This document shows, one piece after another, positions 1 through 9,995 of a stretch of DNA of 64,000 nt (its first letter is position 1; each line of letters opens with the position of its first letter). The DNA lies in the NCBI GenBank assembly GCA_009760855.2, contig WPIO01000020.1, forward strand, positions 498,001 to 562,000, given 5' to 3'. The stretch is from Cristatella mucedo. Lineage: Eukaryota; Bryozoa; Phylactolaemata; Cristatellidae. Position numbers and translations under genes: made by a program. The notes under the pieces are model-generated. The model was not told where the DNA came from, made no database searches, and saw only the letters and a list, made by a program, of their open reading frames with translations.

Positions 1-143
1 TCTCCTTTATAAATACTCCTAGGTTAGCTCCTAACCTAGTGATCAATGAGGCGATCTAGCTGATTGCATCTTTAGCTTCTTTGTCAGCATGACAGACAAG
101 ATCAGATAGCAAAAACCTAAGGTAGCAGCATGCTTCTAAACTA

Positions 144-1205
144 ATGCCCCCAATAACATTCCTTCACGACTCCCCTACCTCAATTCCTCGCAGCACCTTA
201 ATGTTTACATTCAAAGAGGCCACAAGTGACGACATACTAAAATTCATCTGTCAATCAACCAAGACTACTAGGCCTCTGGACACAATACCCAGAGTCCTAC
301 TTCTACGATGGACAGACCTGCTGCTGCCATGCATAGCTAACATAATTGATATATCCTTAGATTCAGGTCACATCCCAGCCTCTTTCATTCAAGAAGGCTA
401 TAGTTAGGCCACTAATTAAGAAGGCAGCACAAGACAAAGAAAACTTGAGCAGATTCTGCTCAGTCTCCCTTGTGCCGTTCCCGTCGATGGCACTAGAACA
501 AGTTGTGGCAGACCAGCGTAACTCATATATTGAAACCACGTCTAGCTAGTAAGTTTCAGTCTGGGTTTAGAGCTGATCGCTCCACAGAGTAAGCGTTGCT
601 TGGGGTTATAGTGTCCTTTTCAAGACCTTTGCAGACTTAAATAAAGTTTGCTCTGCTCGTTTTGCTTGGTAGCGTTCGATGGTATGAATCCGCAAGTCCT
701 TCTTGTGCGCCTCTCATCATCGCCAGGGCATTTTCGGTACAGTATTTCAATGGTTCAAATCCTATCTCAGTGGGAAGCTCCAGTGCATCTACCGAGTATT
801 TGCGTGATCGTACGAAGGTCAACCGAAGAACCACTGAGTTATTTGCTACCTCAGGGGGGCGTCTGTGCTCGATTTGCTTCTTTTCGCAGCTTATACTCTC
901 CCATTTGTCGATGTGATCAAAAAGCACAATGTAGGCTTTCACTTGGATGCAAGAGGAGAAAACTGAGAAACGAGAGGAGAAACGCAGTTGTACGTTTGCT
1001 TTCATTCTTACCAGCTTTCCAGCACGACTAACTCTCTTAACTCTATTGCTGCAAGTACTGCTGACATCCAAACATAGATGACAGCAAACGTTCTCCAATT
1101 AAATGACGATAAAGTAAACTTACTAGACATTGGAAAACCAAGTGGGACTCGGAAATTGAAAGCTTAACTTTCAAAATCGGCTCTGCAAGCAAGTATATCT
1201 CCCGT
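144..1205 (+). pseudogene. Broken reverse transcriptase, N-terminal and catalytic part
   Basis: The reading frame begins as a normal L2 RT fingers/palm region. It breaks after about 88 codons and continues in other frames with stops at about 550 and 590. The catalytic box is decayed: near 935-950 the sequence reads GFHLDA-like followed by a frameshift, where related copies have GFHFYADD. Motif order (FQSGFRADRSTE, FDGMNPQVLL for FDAIDHQVLL, PQGG, LNDDK) is as in intact L2 elements, so homology is clear although no protein can be made. The antisense frame at 637-1098 is a shadow of this region. Confidence 0.75.
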
Positions 1206-1217
1206 TGCATCATCAGC

Positions 1218-1373
1218 GCTGGTTTAACCCATTGGTTAAGGTGCTCCCCTTAACGACCGAGGTCAAGGTGAATGTATTTGATGACCGGCTCGAGCATCGT
1301 GGCATAAGTGTCGGAATAGAGATTAATTTCTCTTAAGGCGTTATATAAATGAACTATATATATATCTGCACAA
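1218..1373 (+). mobile_element. SINE S1 copy inserted in the LINE
   Basis: A tRNA-like head (ATTGGTTAAGGTGCT as box A; GCTCGAG as box B remnant near 1288) is followed by a body shared with the 4831-4976 copy (GGTCAAGGTGAA...TGATGACC). The tail, ATAGAGATTAATTTCTCTT then AAGGCGTTATATAAAT, resembles the L2-A 3' end. The flanking LINE RT frame reads SSA before it and KLGVRF after it, so the SINE interrupts one LINE copy. ATCAGC before and ATCTGC after may be a decayed target-site duplication. Confidence 0.7.
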
Positions 1374-2439
1374 AAACTAGGTGTCCGTTTTCAAAGATCC
1401 TTCACTAGACGATCACATCATTTCCACAGCCAAGTTTGCCTACTTTCGGCTACATAACAGAGCCTGAATTCGGTCTTGCTTAGAGGAGGACACTACATCC
1501 CCATTGGTCCTTGCATTTGTGACATTCAATCTTGACTTCTGAAACTCACTGCTTGGTGGTCTGCCGGCCTGTGCAATTAGGTACTTATAGTTGGTGCACA
1601 GCTATGCAGCTAGGCTTTTCTGACGTAAGCATCGCAGTTGCCACATCACACCATTTCTTGCCGACCTGCAGTGGCCTCAAACTCAAGCTACGCATCTACT
1701 TCAAGGTTATTTTGCTCCCTTCGTTTCCTGGCTCCAGCCTACCTATCGGAATCACTCCCCAAACAGGCTATGTATCATGCTACCAGCTTTTCTCAACAAA
1801 ATTGTTTAGCTTACCTCGTCAGACCCTCAAATCTTTTGGAGACCGTGCCTTTAGTTGGTATGCTTTCAAAGCCTGGAACTCACTCCAAACTGAAGTCACA
1901 AAACTCCCTGTCTTCACGACATTTAAAAAGAAGCTACGCCAGCCTTTGAAAGCTTTTGGTGTTTTTATTCGTTGTTGGCTTATGTGTGCTGAAACTGAGC
2001 ATTCAGTCACTAGCTGTTTGATCGTGTTTCTTAGCAGTACATGTAAAGTACCTAGAAAGAGATTAAGCTCTCTGACGGCGCTATACTAACATACTATTTT
2101 CATTATTAACTGTCTCTTTAGTGCTTTCTGAATGGAGCAAACTCTGAAGGCAGTTGCTCCGAAGCACGATGCCAAGGTGGTGGTCTCTGATACTAATCCA
2201 CTCGAGAGAGCAACTAGATAAGGCAATTAGGTCAGTCATCTGCTACACACCGCGCAATTACGTGGTTGCAATCTAAGCTAGCCAAGAAGGTGAGTCAAAT
2301 TAAGCAGCTGCGCTAAGAATAAATGGTCCATTGTTCCTGGCGAGAGCCAATAACTTGCGAGCGCTTAATTGTACTTCCTGCCTTTCAAATCATTGACAGG
2401 TAATGAACGCTTCTAAGCGGCTTTTCTCAATCACGTCGT

Positions 2440-2580
2440 TTAGCTATACCCTGTAAGGCCGTCAAATTATTTATAGACTGTGCCTTTAGTTCGCATATTT
2501 TCAAAACCTGGAATTCACTCCCAACTGACGTCACAATATCCCTTGTCTTCACGACATTTAAAAAACTGCTTTGCGACGCG
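2440..2580 (+). mobile_element. L2-A LINE fragment, RT C-terminus
   Basis: This short piece repeats the segment also present at 1800-1935: a GDRAFS-like remnant, then KTWNSLPTDVT and FTTFKK. It has stops in every frame. Its 5' and 3' ends are not sharply defined. Confidence 0.6.
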
Positions 2581-3616
2581 CCTCGCTAGCAGTCTTTGTT
2601 CTGCGCGTCTATACTAGTGTTCTTAGATTGAGTCACTTTGATGAGCAGCTGAGCGAGACAAATCTAGAAAGCTTAAATTCTCGTGAAAATCATTCTCGCA
2701 GGAGTTGTAGCCGCTATGCGCAAGCTAACGACGGTGTGTCACTGTCCATCGAAGCTTTGCAGCTCTGATTAGTACTCTCATGCAGTGAAATGCGTTGTGC
2801 GCTGCCCCCTTCTCACACCCTGATTGGATTTCGCTTCTTATCTGGCCAAGAAGAAAAGATCAATTTCTAGGAGGAGGAGGCAGACGTTTAGGTTTCCCAT
2901 GCCTCTTCTGTAGGCAATGCTTTGCAATGGCTTTCGGCCGCTTTACGTTGACGCTGCTCGAGTCGCGACACACGCTATTCTCAACCCATACTGAAAGTTT
3001 GGCACATTGTTGGCAAAGGCAGCCGGAACTAATATAGTGCTCCAAAGGCGTTCGGCAGGTTTAATGCGCCTTCATTTATGTAATTAATCGATAATTTAAT
3101 ATAACTAATATATTAATTGCGTATTGTTTACTTCAGTGAAACTCCAATGAGACTTAAATGGATTAGTAAGAAGTTGCGGGATATCTTGCACATACCGAAA
3201 AATTGAATTCGTTGTGTAAGGAAATTCAATCTCTATCCAACTGGTTTGGAAACTTTGGTCACCGTAAACGAGCACCTTACCCTGGCTCGACTAGAGCGGC
3301 TACTTGTGGTGTAGATTCTAAATGATCCGTAAGTTGAAACTTACGACCCTAAGTTTAAAGCCCTGATTTGGCACTTGTTGCGATAGTAGCTCACTCACGG
3401 TGCCTCAGCTAGCTGTGAAAAGTCAACCGGCGGCCGTTACTAAGGTCAAATTAAAATTCGACGGGCAGCGTCTGCCGGGCCGGCTACATGCCGACTATAA
3501 TGCCAGCGGCTTAATCGCGCTTCCACAGTTATTGGGCAGCCTCTTAAATTCCGCCTGTTACATGTCCGCTCGTTGAAAACCAAGTGGTTACTCATCCACG
3601 ATCACGCCGTCCAGGA
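2581..3616. other. No gene seen; one possible SINE relic
   Basis: Short overlapping open frames at 2795-3045 occur on both strands and resemble nothing I know. At 3235-3310 (minus) a stretch with GGGTAAGGTGCTCG resembles the S1 box A region but is too decayed to define. The rest is plain A/T-rich sequence. Confidence 0.4.
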
Positions 3617-3643
3617 GAATATATGTATATATATATATATATA

Positions 3644-3702
<59 letters not shown>

Positions 3703-3704
3703 GT
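3617..3704. repeat. (TA)n microsatellite with TG/CA interruptions
   Basis: About 88 bp of alternating T and A, interrupted by single G or C bases at roughly regular steps. It directly abuts the 3' end of the minus-strand L2-B copy, where the family normally has an (ACATT)n tail. Confidence 0.95.
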
Positions 3705-4168
3705 ATCTCCGTCAGTAACTCCACAAAGTCATAAAGACCATGTGGGTGTTACGCAGGAGGGTTTTGTATAGCATACTCACAGCCTAAGCGGCTTTCGGTA
3801 CGCATTCGGTAGCCAACTGACTTCGTCTCACGCAACAAAGAGAAAGTGGGAAGCATAGCAGAGTTAGGAGAGCAGTTGAAGTAGTGAGTAGCATAGAAGT
3901 AGCAGTTCAGGACCGCTGAAAAAGATGTGCCATAGTCGGCAGTTGGAGAGTAGATGTCGTTGCGTAAGAATTGTGGAAGCGAGTTCCATGGTCTAGGACC
4001 TGCAGAGCTAAAGCTTCTGTCGCCAACTGTCTTTAAGCGGAGGAATGGGACAGCTAATTTATTGTCCAGACAGGACCTGAGGGTGCGAGCAGGCTGAAAC
4101 TGATGCAGCAGTTCAGCTAGGTACGAAGGAGCCAAGCCGAGGCGGGCCTTGTGGGTCAGCGTAAGAAG
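3704..4168 (-). mobile_element. 5'-truncated L2-B LINE copy, RT C-terminus and 3' end
   Basis: The minus frame at 3749-4135 gives 128 codons without a stop and is close to the C-terminus of the 12260-13642 ORF. Shared features include APSYLAELLHQFQP, the conserved KTVGDRSFS and PRPWNSLPQFL blocks, and the family-specific end RMRTESRLGCE. The 3' UTR (about 60 bp) matches that element base for base over long stretches and ends at GGAGATACAT, where (TA)n begins. Homology stops abruptly at about 4168, as expected for 5' truncation during target-primed reverse transcription. Few changes suggest a fairly young copy. Confidence 0.88.
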
Positions 4169-4239
4169 TTAGATGCCTTCCTGCTGACCGAGACATGGAT
4201 GATGCCCTGCTCTGGTAGTTGTAGAGGGCAACGGACTAA

Positions 4240-4715
4240 TCCGAATAATAATAATACACTCGATAAAGCACCATCAGAGAACTAAATCTCTTTCTAGGCA
4301 CTTAAAATTGCAGCAAAGGAAGCACGAATCGAAGGATGAGTGGTATCGTGCTTGATAAACAGTATGCATAACATGGTTGGGATAGTCGTGCACAGGGTCA
4401 GCATGCAAGTGTGGTTAGTGGCAGCATACACAGTGTCAGCACGAACTTGCACCTAAAGGACGAATCACAGGGACCCACTAAATGTTGTCATAAATAGGTG
4501 CGGTTTGAATTTTTTTTAACTGTTGATAAGTCAGGGGATGTCGTGACGCTGGTCGGGAGTGAGTTCCAGGCTTTGGGAACATACAAACTAAAGGCACGGT
4601 CTCCAAAGGACTTGAGGTTTGTACAATCAGTTAGATTCCGAAAAGCAGGAGTTACGATGCTTAGCCTGGTGAGGAAGTAAATCTGATTGGTATGCTATAG
4701 CCAAAGAATGAAAGG
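4240..4715 (-). mobile_element. L2-A LINE 3' fragment
   Basis: The left edge has the family tail in reverse (AATAATAATA, then the ATAAAGCACC hairpin arm). It is followed by the family 3' UTR (GCTGCAAAGGAAGCACGA reversed context, CATGGTT, CACAGGGTCAGC) and an RT C-terminal remnant reading back from about 4685. The same order is found at 6766-7210 and 37205-37800. Confidence 0.8.
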
Positions 4716-4830
4716 ACCCAATCAATTAAGAACATTAATCGTCAGTTAAGAACATCTTTTTGTAAATCAAGCAGTTGGTTAGAACAAATTTGGATTCTTA
4801 GAATCTCAGGAAACACTAATGACCTCTAAA

Positions 4831-4976
4831 TATAATATATTCTTATAGCGACCTAAGGTAACTTAATCTCTATTCAGGCGCTTAGATATGCAGAGGGCTC
4901 GAGCCCACAACCTCGGTCATCACACGCGTTCACCTTGACCTTGGTTTGAGGCTAGCACCTAAACCACCGGGATTGT
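4831..4976 (-). mobile_element. SINE S1 copy, best-preserved head and tail
   Basis: Read on the minus strand, the head carries GTGGTTTAGGTGCTAGCCTC (box A region). It is followed by GACCGAGGTTGTGGGCTCGA and GCCC, a good match to a tRNA box B (GGTTCGANTCC type). The tail reads AAGCGCCTGAATAGAGATT, then AAGTTACCTTAGGTCGCTAT, which aligns with the L2-A 3' hairpin. This supports a tRNA-derived SINE using an L2-A type tail. Confidence 0.75.
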
Positions 4977-5659
4977 TTTGCATGCGAATGTAAGAAACTA
5001 GGAGCTCTAATATCAAATATATTTCGTGCGAGCAGAACAGTAGCCATCCATGCACAATTGCTTGCTACTTGGTCGAGTCTTCGCTGTCCGGTCAGAATGC
5101 TGGAGCACGACCTGGAGCTCTACGAAAGTCTTTCGATGCCCTAATAGATTTAATATCTGCTATTCCGTGTTCCTATTTAAAGCTGGCGCTGCCAGCGCTA
5201 AGGAATGTTTTTCGGGTTTCCGATGCAATTTAGTTGCACGTTTAACTCTGCCGTCGCGTTAATTTCCGGAAAATATGGCGTTTCACCACTGAAGCTTTCG
5301 GTAAGGTATCATTTTAATTGGTGCGATGCGTCGCCAGCACGCCCTTCTGTTTATAAATAGCAGAAAGGAAGCTACTCATACATGCATGTACAAATTTCCT
5401 GCCATGTTACTAAGTAGTTGTTAGGCTGGAGAGTTTTCGGTAGCGAACTTTAAGCGTAAGTGGCTCCTTTCGTTTCAATTGTCCTCTGTATTCTTATGCG
5501 AGCTGCGTGCTGTCATTGATCAATTGATAGGCTACTTTCCTCACCCCAGCATGCAGTATATACTATGCATGGAAAGACATTAAGCTGTCTTATTGGGCTG
5601 CAAAGATTTGTTTTCATTTTTATTATTATTTAGTTGAGGCATCCAGCAGTCTGCATCTC
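4977..5659. other. No gene seen
   Basis: There is a short unassigned open frame at 5050-5262. I see no repeats or splice patterns I can defend. Confidence 0.5.
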
Positions 5660-5790
5660 ATGAATAATAATAATACTAATAATTATAATAATTAATTAGT
5701 ATAGCGCCCTCAGAGAACTTAATCTCTTTCTAGGCAAATTAAATGTGCTGCAAAGGAAGGGTGATCAGATGGTCAGTGGCACACAGATAA
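5660..5790 (-). mobile_element. L2-A LINE tail fragment
   Basis: A (TAA)-rich left end is followed in reverse by the hairpin (TATAGCGCCCTCAGAGAAC...CTTTCTAGGC) and about 60 bp of family 3' UTR including CTGCAAAGGAAG. Confidence 0.75.
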
Positions 5791-5990
5791 AGCAAGAAGC
5801 GCTTCTGACACAACTGAGGCCTGAGAACGGTCTAGAAAAGTGGTAGGACAAAAAATTGCAGTTTACTGAAAAAAGTGCCCTAGTCTGCAGCAGGACAGAT
5901 CTTGCGTAGGCGTTTTCAAAAAAGCTCCGCCCCACTGGATCTGCAAAAAAGAGGTACCGTCTCCCACAGCATTTATGTGAATGCAAGCGA
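5790..5990 (-). mobile_element. L2-B LINE fragment, decayed
   Basis: The minus strand reads like the L2-B C-terminus across frames: a VGDG...FFADP remnant for VGDRSFSSAGP, then AD.GTFFSVNCNF for TADYGTSFSAVLNCYF. It follows the L2-A tail in the same orientation. It was recognised from protein-level resemblance only. Confidence 0.5.
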
Positions 5991-6765
5991 CTGTTGGTTT
6001 CTCGTCCTTAGAGGACCAAAGCGCAAGAGAAGGCAGACAATATTGAAGCAGTTTAATTTTCTATGATAGTGCTAAGTCATAGCTCACATTGTGGACTTAA
6101 GTAAGAATATCTTAGTATGTATTAACCAATCGATCGAGAACCACTGAAGCTCCTTTAGCAGAAGGGACACGGACTGAGTTTTTTTGATTTGAAAACCATC
6201 TTAATGACCTCATATAGCATCGACTGTAGAGGTCTTAAAGGCTTAATTGGCAGCTAGGTGAGTTGTAATTAGCAGCTAGGTCAGTAGTGAGCTACGATAG
6301 CATAACGTAGAGAGAAAAGAGAGCTAGCAAAGTCTTAGTGATCCTTTCCGAAAAGTAGACCTCATTTTGGATCCCGTGAAGAAGGGTCGAATTTGAATAT
6401 TTCCTCACGAACGCGATCGCAGAACGATCATCAAGGACGGTACTGACTCTGCTGCCGCGGTGTTTCTTGGATGACAAAATCGCTACGTATTAAAGTCATA
6501 GCTATCGATTGCTTGTAAAGGCGAAGCCACTAGAAGAACTTTTTAGCAGCCGTAAAGACTGAAACGAGCATTGAAAGTACTTGATTAACCGGATCGTGGC
6601 GCTGTCTGGTTGGTCTCGGATCTGAATCTGGAGTACACGACCGATTCAAGTCATTCACTCTACCTCAAGCATTACTGCACAAATAGCCGGACTTATGTGG
6701 AGCGATGAAATTGAACACATGGCCAACAGCACCGTAGCTTGTGTCACTGCCATTTAATGACGACT
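5991..6765. other. No gene seen
   Basis: A 61-codon minus frame at 6292-6477 has no recognisable features. The rest is unremarkable A/T-rich sequence. Confidence 0.45.
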
Positions 6766-7833
6766 AATAGCAATAATAATATTAATACATCTGTTTTTAT
6801 AGTGCTCTTAGAGAACTCAATCACTTTCTACGAACTTTACATTTGCCGTAATGGAAGCATGATCGAATGTTTAGCGGTTGCATGCAAAATGACAACAACC
6901 TGCACATGGTTAGAGGTGACGTGAACAGGGTCAGTTGGCCAATACGGATAGTGGCAGCAAGAACTGTGTGAGCAGGCATAAGCACACCAAGGACGAATCA
7001 AATGGACCACTAAATGCTGTGATAATTAGATGCCTTTTTAGATTCTTTTTAAATGTGGTAAAGTCAGGGGATGTCATGACTCGCAAGTGAGTTCCAGGCT
7101 TAGGGAGCATAAGAACTAAAGGCACGGTCTCCAAAGGATTTGAGGTTTGTCCGAGGTCTAGGTAAATTATTAAATTCCGTAAAACTGGTGGTACAGTTCT
7201 TAGCCTGGTGCAGGTGAAGATCTGGCTGGTAGGCTGAAGTCAAATAATCGAGAGATTTTAAAGTGAGTGACAGAAACTTGAAGCCTATGTGCTGCTTGAC
7301 TGGAAGCCATAGTAGGTTGGCGAGAAGTGGTGTGATGTGGCAACTGCGACTCTCACGACAGACAAGCTTAGCTGCAGAGTTCTGCTCCAACTTCAAGCGC
7401 CCGATTACATAGGCTGGTAGACCAGCGAGCAGTGAGTTGAAGAAATCAGACAGTATGTCACAACTGAATGAACTCATTTATATTCGGTATCCCTTTCTAA
7501 GCAAGTTCGAATTTTAGCAATGTTATGTAGCGGAAAGTAGGCAGACTTCACTGTGGAGCTAATGTGGTCATCCAATTAAAGGTCACTTTGGAAACGGACA
7601 CATGCAGATTCAACAGGAGATATGCTGGCAGAGCCGATTTTGAGCCTTAGGTTTTCGAATTTCTGAACCACAATTATTTTGCACATAAATAGCAAGTTGT
7701 TTTATCGTCTTAAAATATAGGAAAGTTTGCTGCCGTTCATGTGTGGATGTCATTATAACATGCAGTAAGGTAGCTGAGAGAACGTAACAGGCTGGAGGGC
7801 TGGTAGGGATCAAAGCAAAGGTACATTTAGGTG

Positions 7834-7889
7834 TCATTTGCATAGAAGTGAAAGCCAAGGTTCATTTGCATAGAAGTGAAAGCCAAGGT
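7834..7889 (-). repeat. 28-bp tandem duplication over the RT catalytic motif
   Basis: The 28-base unit at 7834-7861 is repeated without change at 7862-7889. On the minus strand each copy encodes a FHFYA-type catalytic segment (expected GFHFYADD; the copy reads FYAND). Because 28 is not divisible by three, the second copy shifts the frame in the middle of the active site. Confidence 0.9.
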
Positions 7890-8036
7890 TGTGCTTGGAA
7901 ATCACTTTGGTAAGAGGGAGAGAATTGATCATGAAAAGAACTGGTTCAAGTATAGAGCCCTGAGGTACTCCATGCTTCAGTGGTTCTTCGGTGATCGTTT
8001 TATGTAAAAATCACTACTCTGGTGTCTCCCACTGAG

Positions 8037-8387
8037 TTAAGACCTGAACCAATTTAGCATTGTGCCAATAATATCCAGGAGAGATGAGAGGTGCTCGAGA
8101 AGGACTTGGTGATCGATAGCATCAAAAGCTGCCAAAAGATCAAGCAAAACAAGCAAAGATATTCTACCTAAGTCTACATTCTTAAGTAGGTCGTTGTACA
8201 CCCAAAGTAAGGCTGACTCTGTGGAGTGATTAGCTCTAAAGCCTGACTGGAACTTACCAGCAAGGTTGTATCGCAATTTGGTTAAAAGGTTAAAAGTTTC
8301 AATATATGGGTTCAGCTGGTCTGCCACGAGTCGTTGCAATGTCTTTAAGAGGTACGGTAGAAGGGAGACTGGACGGAAGTTGCTCAA
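8037..8387 (-). pseudogene. L2-A reverse transcriptase palm fragment
   Basis: A 116-codon frame holds recognisable RT blocks: NFRPVSLLPYLLKTLQRLVA near its start, then GKFQSGFRANHSTESALL, and the motif A region LLVLLDLLAAFDAIDHQVLL, whose first aspartate (before LLAAFD) binds metal in active enzymes. It ends at LNWFRS, where related copies continue. Just beyond, an in-frame stop and the 28-bp duplication at 7834-7889 destroy the catalytic part. It is a relic and part of the 6766-9540 element. Confidence 0.85.
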
Positions 8388-8559
8388 GTTCTCTGGGTCT
8401 ATCTAGTATTGCTTTTTGAGTAGTGGCCTGGCCACAGCCTTTATGAAAAGTGCCGGGACATGACCTGAGGCTAATAGAATATGTATGACGTTAGTTATGC
8501 ATGATAGCAGCAGCTCCAGGCATCTAAGAAGCAGGACAGTGGTTTTAGTCTCTTAGGAA

Positions 8560-8823
8560 CTAGTTGTCTTCTTTAATTGGGATACTAGGTTCGGGACGAG
8601 GTCCCTCGTGTTCTCCTTGAATGTTGACTTCGAGGCGCTGTCCGGAATTGAGGGTCAGGATTCCAGATGAGGTTGCTGACACCCGAGGGATAGACTCCCA
8701 GATCTTGTCTATCTTGTTGACAAAGCAGCTAGAGAAGCGATCAGCTAGATCATAATAAGGATCTCTGGGGAAAGAGCTCTCCTGGGAGAAGTTAAGGAGA
8801 TGGTTTATAGTAGACAACAGCAT
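8560..8823 (-). pseudogene. L2-A RT N-terminal extension fragment
   Basis: The frame contains PYYDLADRFSSCFVNKIDKI, the conserved block just before the RT domain in CR1/L2 elements (LAxxFxxFFxxKIxxI type). The same block is visible in decayed form at 50-105 on the plus strand. It is separated from the 8037-8387 RT piece by stops. Confidence 0.7.
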
Positions 8824-9011
8824 CTCTGGATTGCGTATCTGTGAATCAACAATGTTTTTTTTTTTATAGAAGCTAGACTTGACCTTTGCTAGTTGATTGG
8901 TACGATTTACAGCAGTCCTCGTATGCCTATCGATGGACAGTCAGCCCTGAATTTATATATTTTTTTCAAGCTTGCTGTACTTAGTTGACCTAGCTTGTTT
9001 TATGTCTTCGG

Positions 9012-9371
9012 TTAACCATAAGCCGTATGGGTGCGAGTACTCGAAGTACGCTTATTCCGAGGTGCAAGATCGTCAAGCATGTCTGCTAGTGTCTTGTTGT
9101 AGCATTCTGCTAATGATGACGGGTCGGAAGGGGGATTAAGGAGCAGGTGTGAAGAAGATGTCCTCACGCGGACAGCACCGATGTCAAAGGTCTTGAGATT
9201 TCGCGATTCACGTGTGATTTTCGATGCAGAGAAGATCACACGGTTGATTGATTGAGATCTGCACGCGGTCAGATAAGCAGAATTTGGTATTAATAGGTGA
9301 CGATAGCTTACACTTGTAGGGGAATATTTGGTTGAGTGTGTGACCCTTGATGTGAGTAGGGCCATGCACAT
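9012..9371 (-). pseudogene. L2-A endonuclease end and linker
   Basis: The second half of this 119-codon frame is the linker between the endonuclease and RT (RNLKTFDIGAVRV...LAECYNKTLADMLDDLAPRN). The endonuclease end itself (GPTHIKGHTLN) lies in another frame over 9330-9375, so a frameshift falls near 9260-9300. The first third of this frame is therefore out of register and not meaningful protein. Confidence 0.7.
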
Positions 9372-9540
9372 GAACCGGAAGAGAAGATGATACAGTCAGT
9401 GCAGGAAGTTGAGACAGCTGTTACTTGTTCTGCTGCATTGCTTTTGTCGCTAGCAGTTCTTTTCTGGTGAAGCCGACTCAGAAATGCGGCTGTGCAGGCT
9501 GACCCATCTGCATCGTTTAGCAAGATGCAAGTGTTATAAG

Positions 9541-9869
9541 GCCCATCGCTGTGCTGCTGCGTTAGACAAGATTAATGCCCGTGACTGCCAGACTTCTTAA
9601 GCTGATGTTCTTATCAAAGTATTGACTATTCAATGGCTTCGCAATATCTTTAATGTGCCTAATTCCTTGTCATTGCCCGGCTCATTTAGACCCGCTTCTG
9701 TTCCAGCCAAGAGCCTACCTGCCCTAAATTAAGCCACCAGTGCTACGAACTTCACATCAGTACCACCCGATCTGCAGTATGGACATACTCAGCTGTCCTG
9801 GTTTGGCCTTCTGGTAGCTTGCTTGCGTTTAAGTAACCAAGTACAGTACCAAATATACCAAGTACCAAA
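9541..9869. other. No gene; small 16-bp tandem pair
   Basis: There is no coding signal. At 9845-9876 a 16-bp unit (AGTACCAAATATACCA) is present twice in perfect tandem, just ahead of the S1 SINE. Confidence 0.6.
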
Positions 9870-9995
9870 TATACCAAGTATTTAAGTACTAAGGTCGTGG
9901 GCTTGAGCCCTTCATCATACGTAAAGCGCCCGGAGAGAGATCAGGCTCTCATAAGGCGCTAAAAGAATGAATTGAACTATATTAGTGAATCAATC
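9870..9995 (+). mobile_element. SINE S1 copy, 5'-truncated
   Basis: It keeps the box B half of the head (AAGGTCGTGGGCTTGAGCCC at 9891-9910). The L2-A-like tail follows: GTAAAGCGCCCGGAGAGAGA, then CTCTCATAAGGCGCTAAAAG. The box A half is missing or replaced by the tandem pair upstream. Confidence 0.72.

Larger units (their letters stand above)
1..2095 (+). mobile_element. Degraded L2-A LINE copy, split by a SINE
   Basis: This is an old CR1/L2-type non-LTR retrotransposon, probably cut by the window edge, because bases 50-105 already match the region just upstream of RT in the 6766-9540 copy. The frame at 144-407 reads like the start of an L2 RT (LLLPCIANIIDISLDSGHIP). Broken frames then show KFQSGFRADRSTE near 555, a GVPQGS-like remnant near 850-880, and LQLNDDK near 1095. 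RT sequence resumes after 1375 (KLGVRFQ) and ends with a C-terminal piece at 1790-1950. The 3' tail at 2040-2090 has the family hairpin and a weak A/T-rich end. Many stops and frameshifts make it inactive. The endonuclease is absent or lies left of the window. Confidence 0.85.
6766..9540 (-). mobile_element. Longest L2-A LINE copy, endonuclease end to 3' tail
   Basis: Read on the minus strand from 9540 down, this old copy keeps the order of a CR1/L2 element. First comes the C-terminal end of the AP-like endonuclease (HVHGPTHIKGHTLN near 9330-9375, typical GPTHxxGHTLD end). A linker (SRNLKTFDIGAVRV, SSLAECYNKTLADMLDDLAP) follows at 9030-9210, then RT and its C-terminus (KSLDYLTSAYQPDL, LKSFGDRAFS). 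The 3' UTR at 6900-6760 ends in the hairpin and ATTATTATT tail. It is about 2.8 kb, truncated at the 5' end, and has many stops plus a 28-bp duplication over the catalytic motif. It is the best guide to the family layout in this window. Confidence 0.88.

Noticed and set aside
637-1098. 153-codon minus-strand frame
   Set aside because: It is antisense to a clear, though broken, LINE RT on the plus strand.
1532-2089. 185-codon plus frame as a host gene
   Set aside because: It overlaps the L2-A C-terminus and tail, and the LINE protein lies in a different frame (for example 1638-1949).
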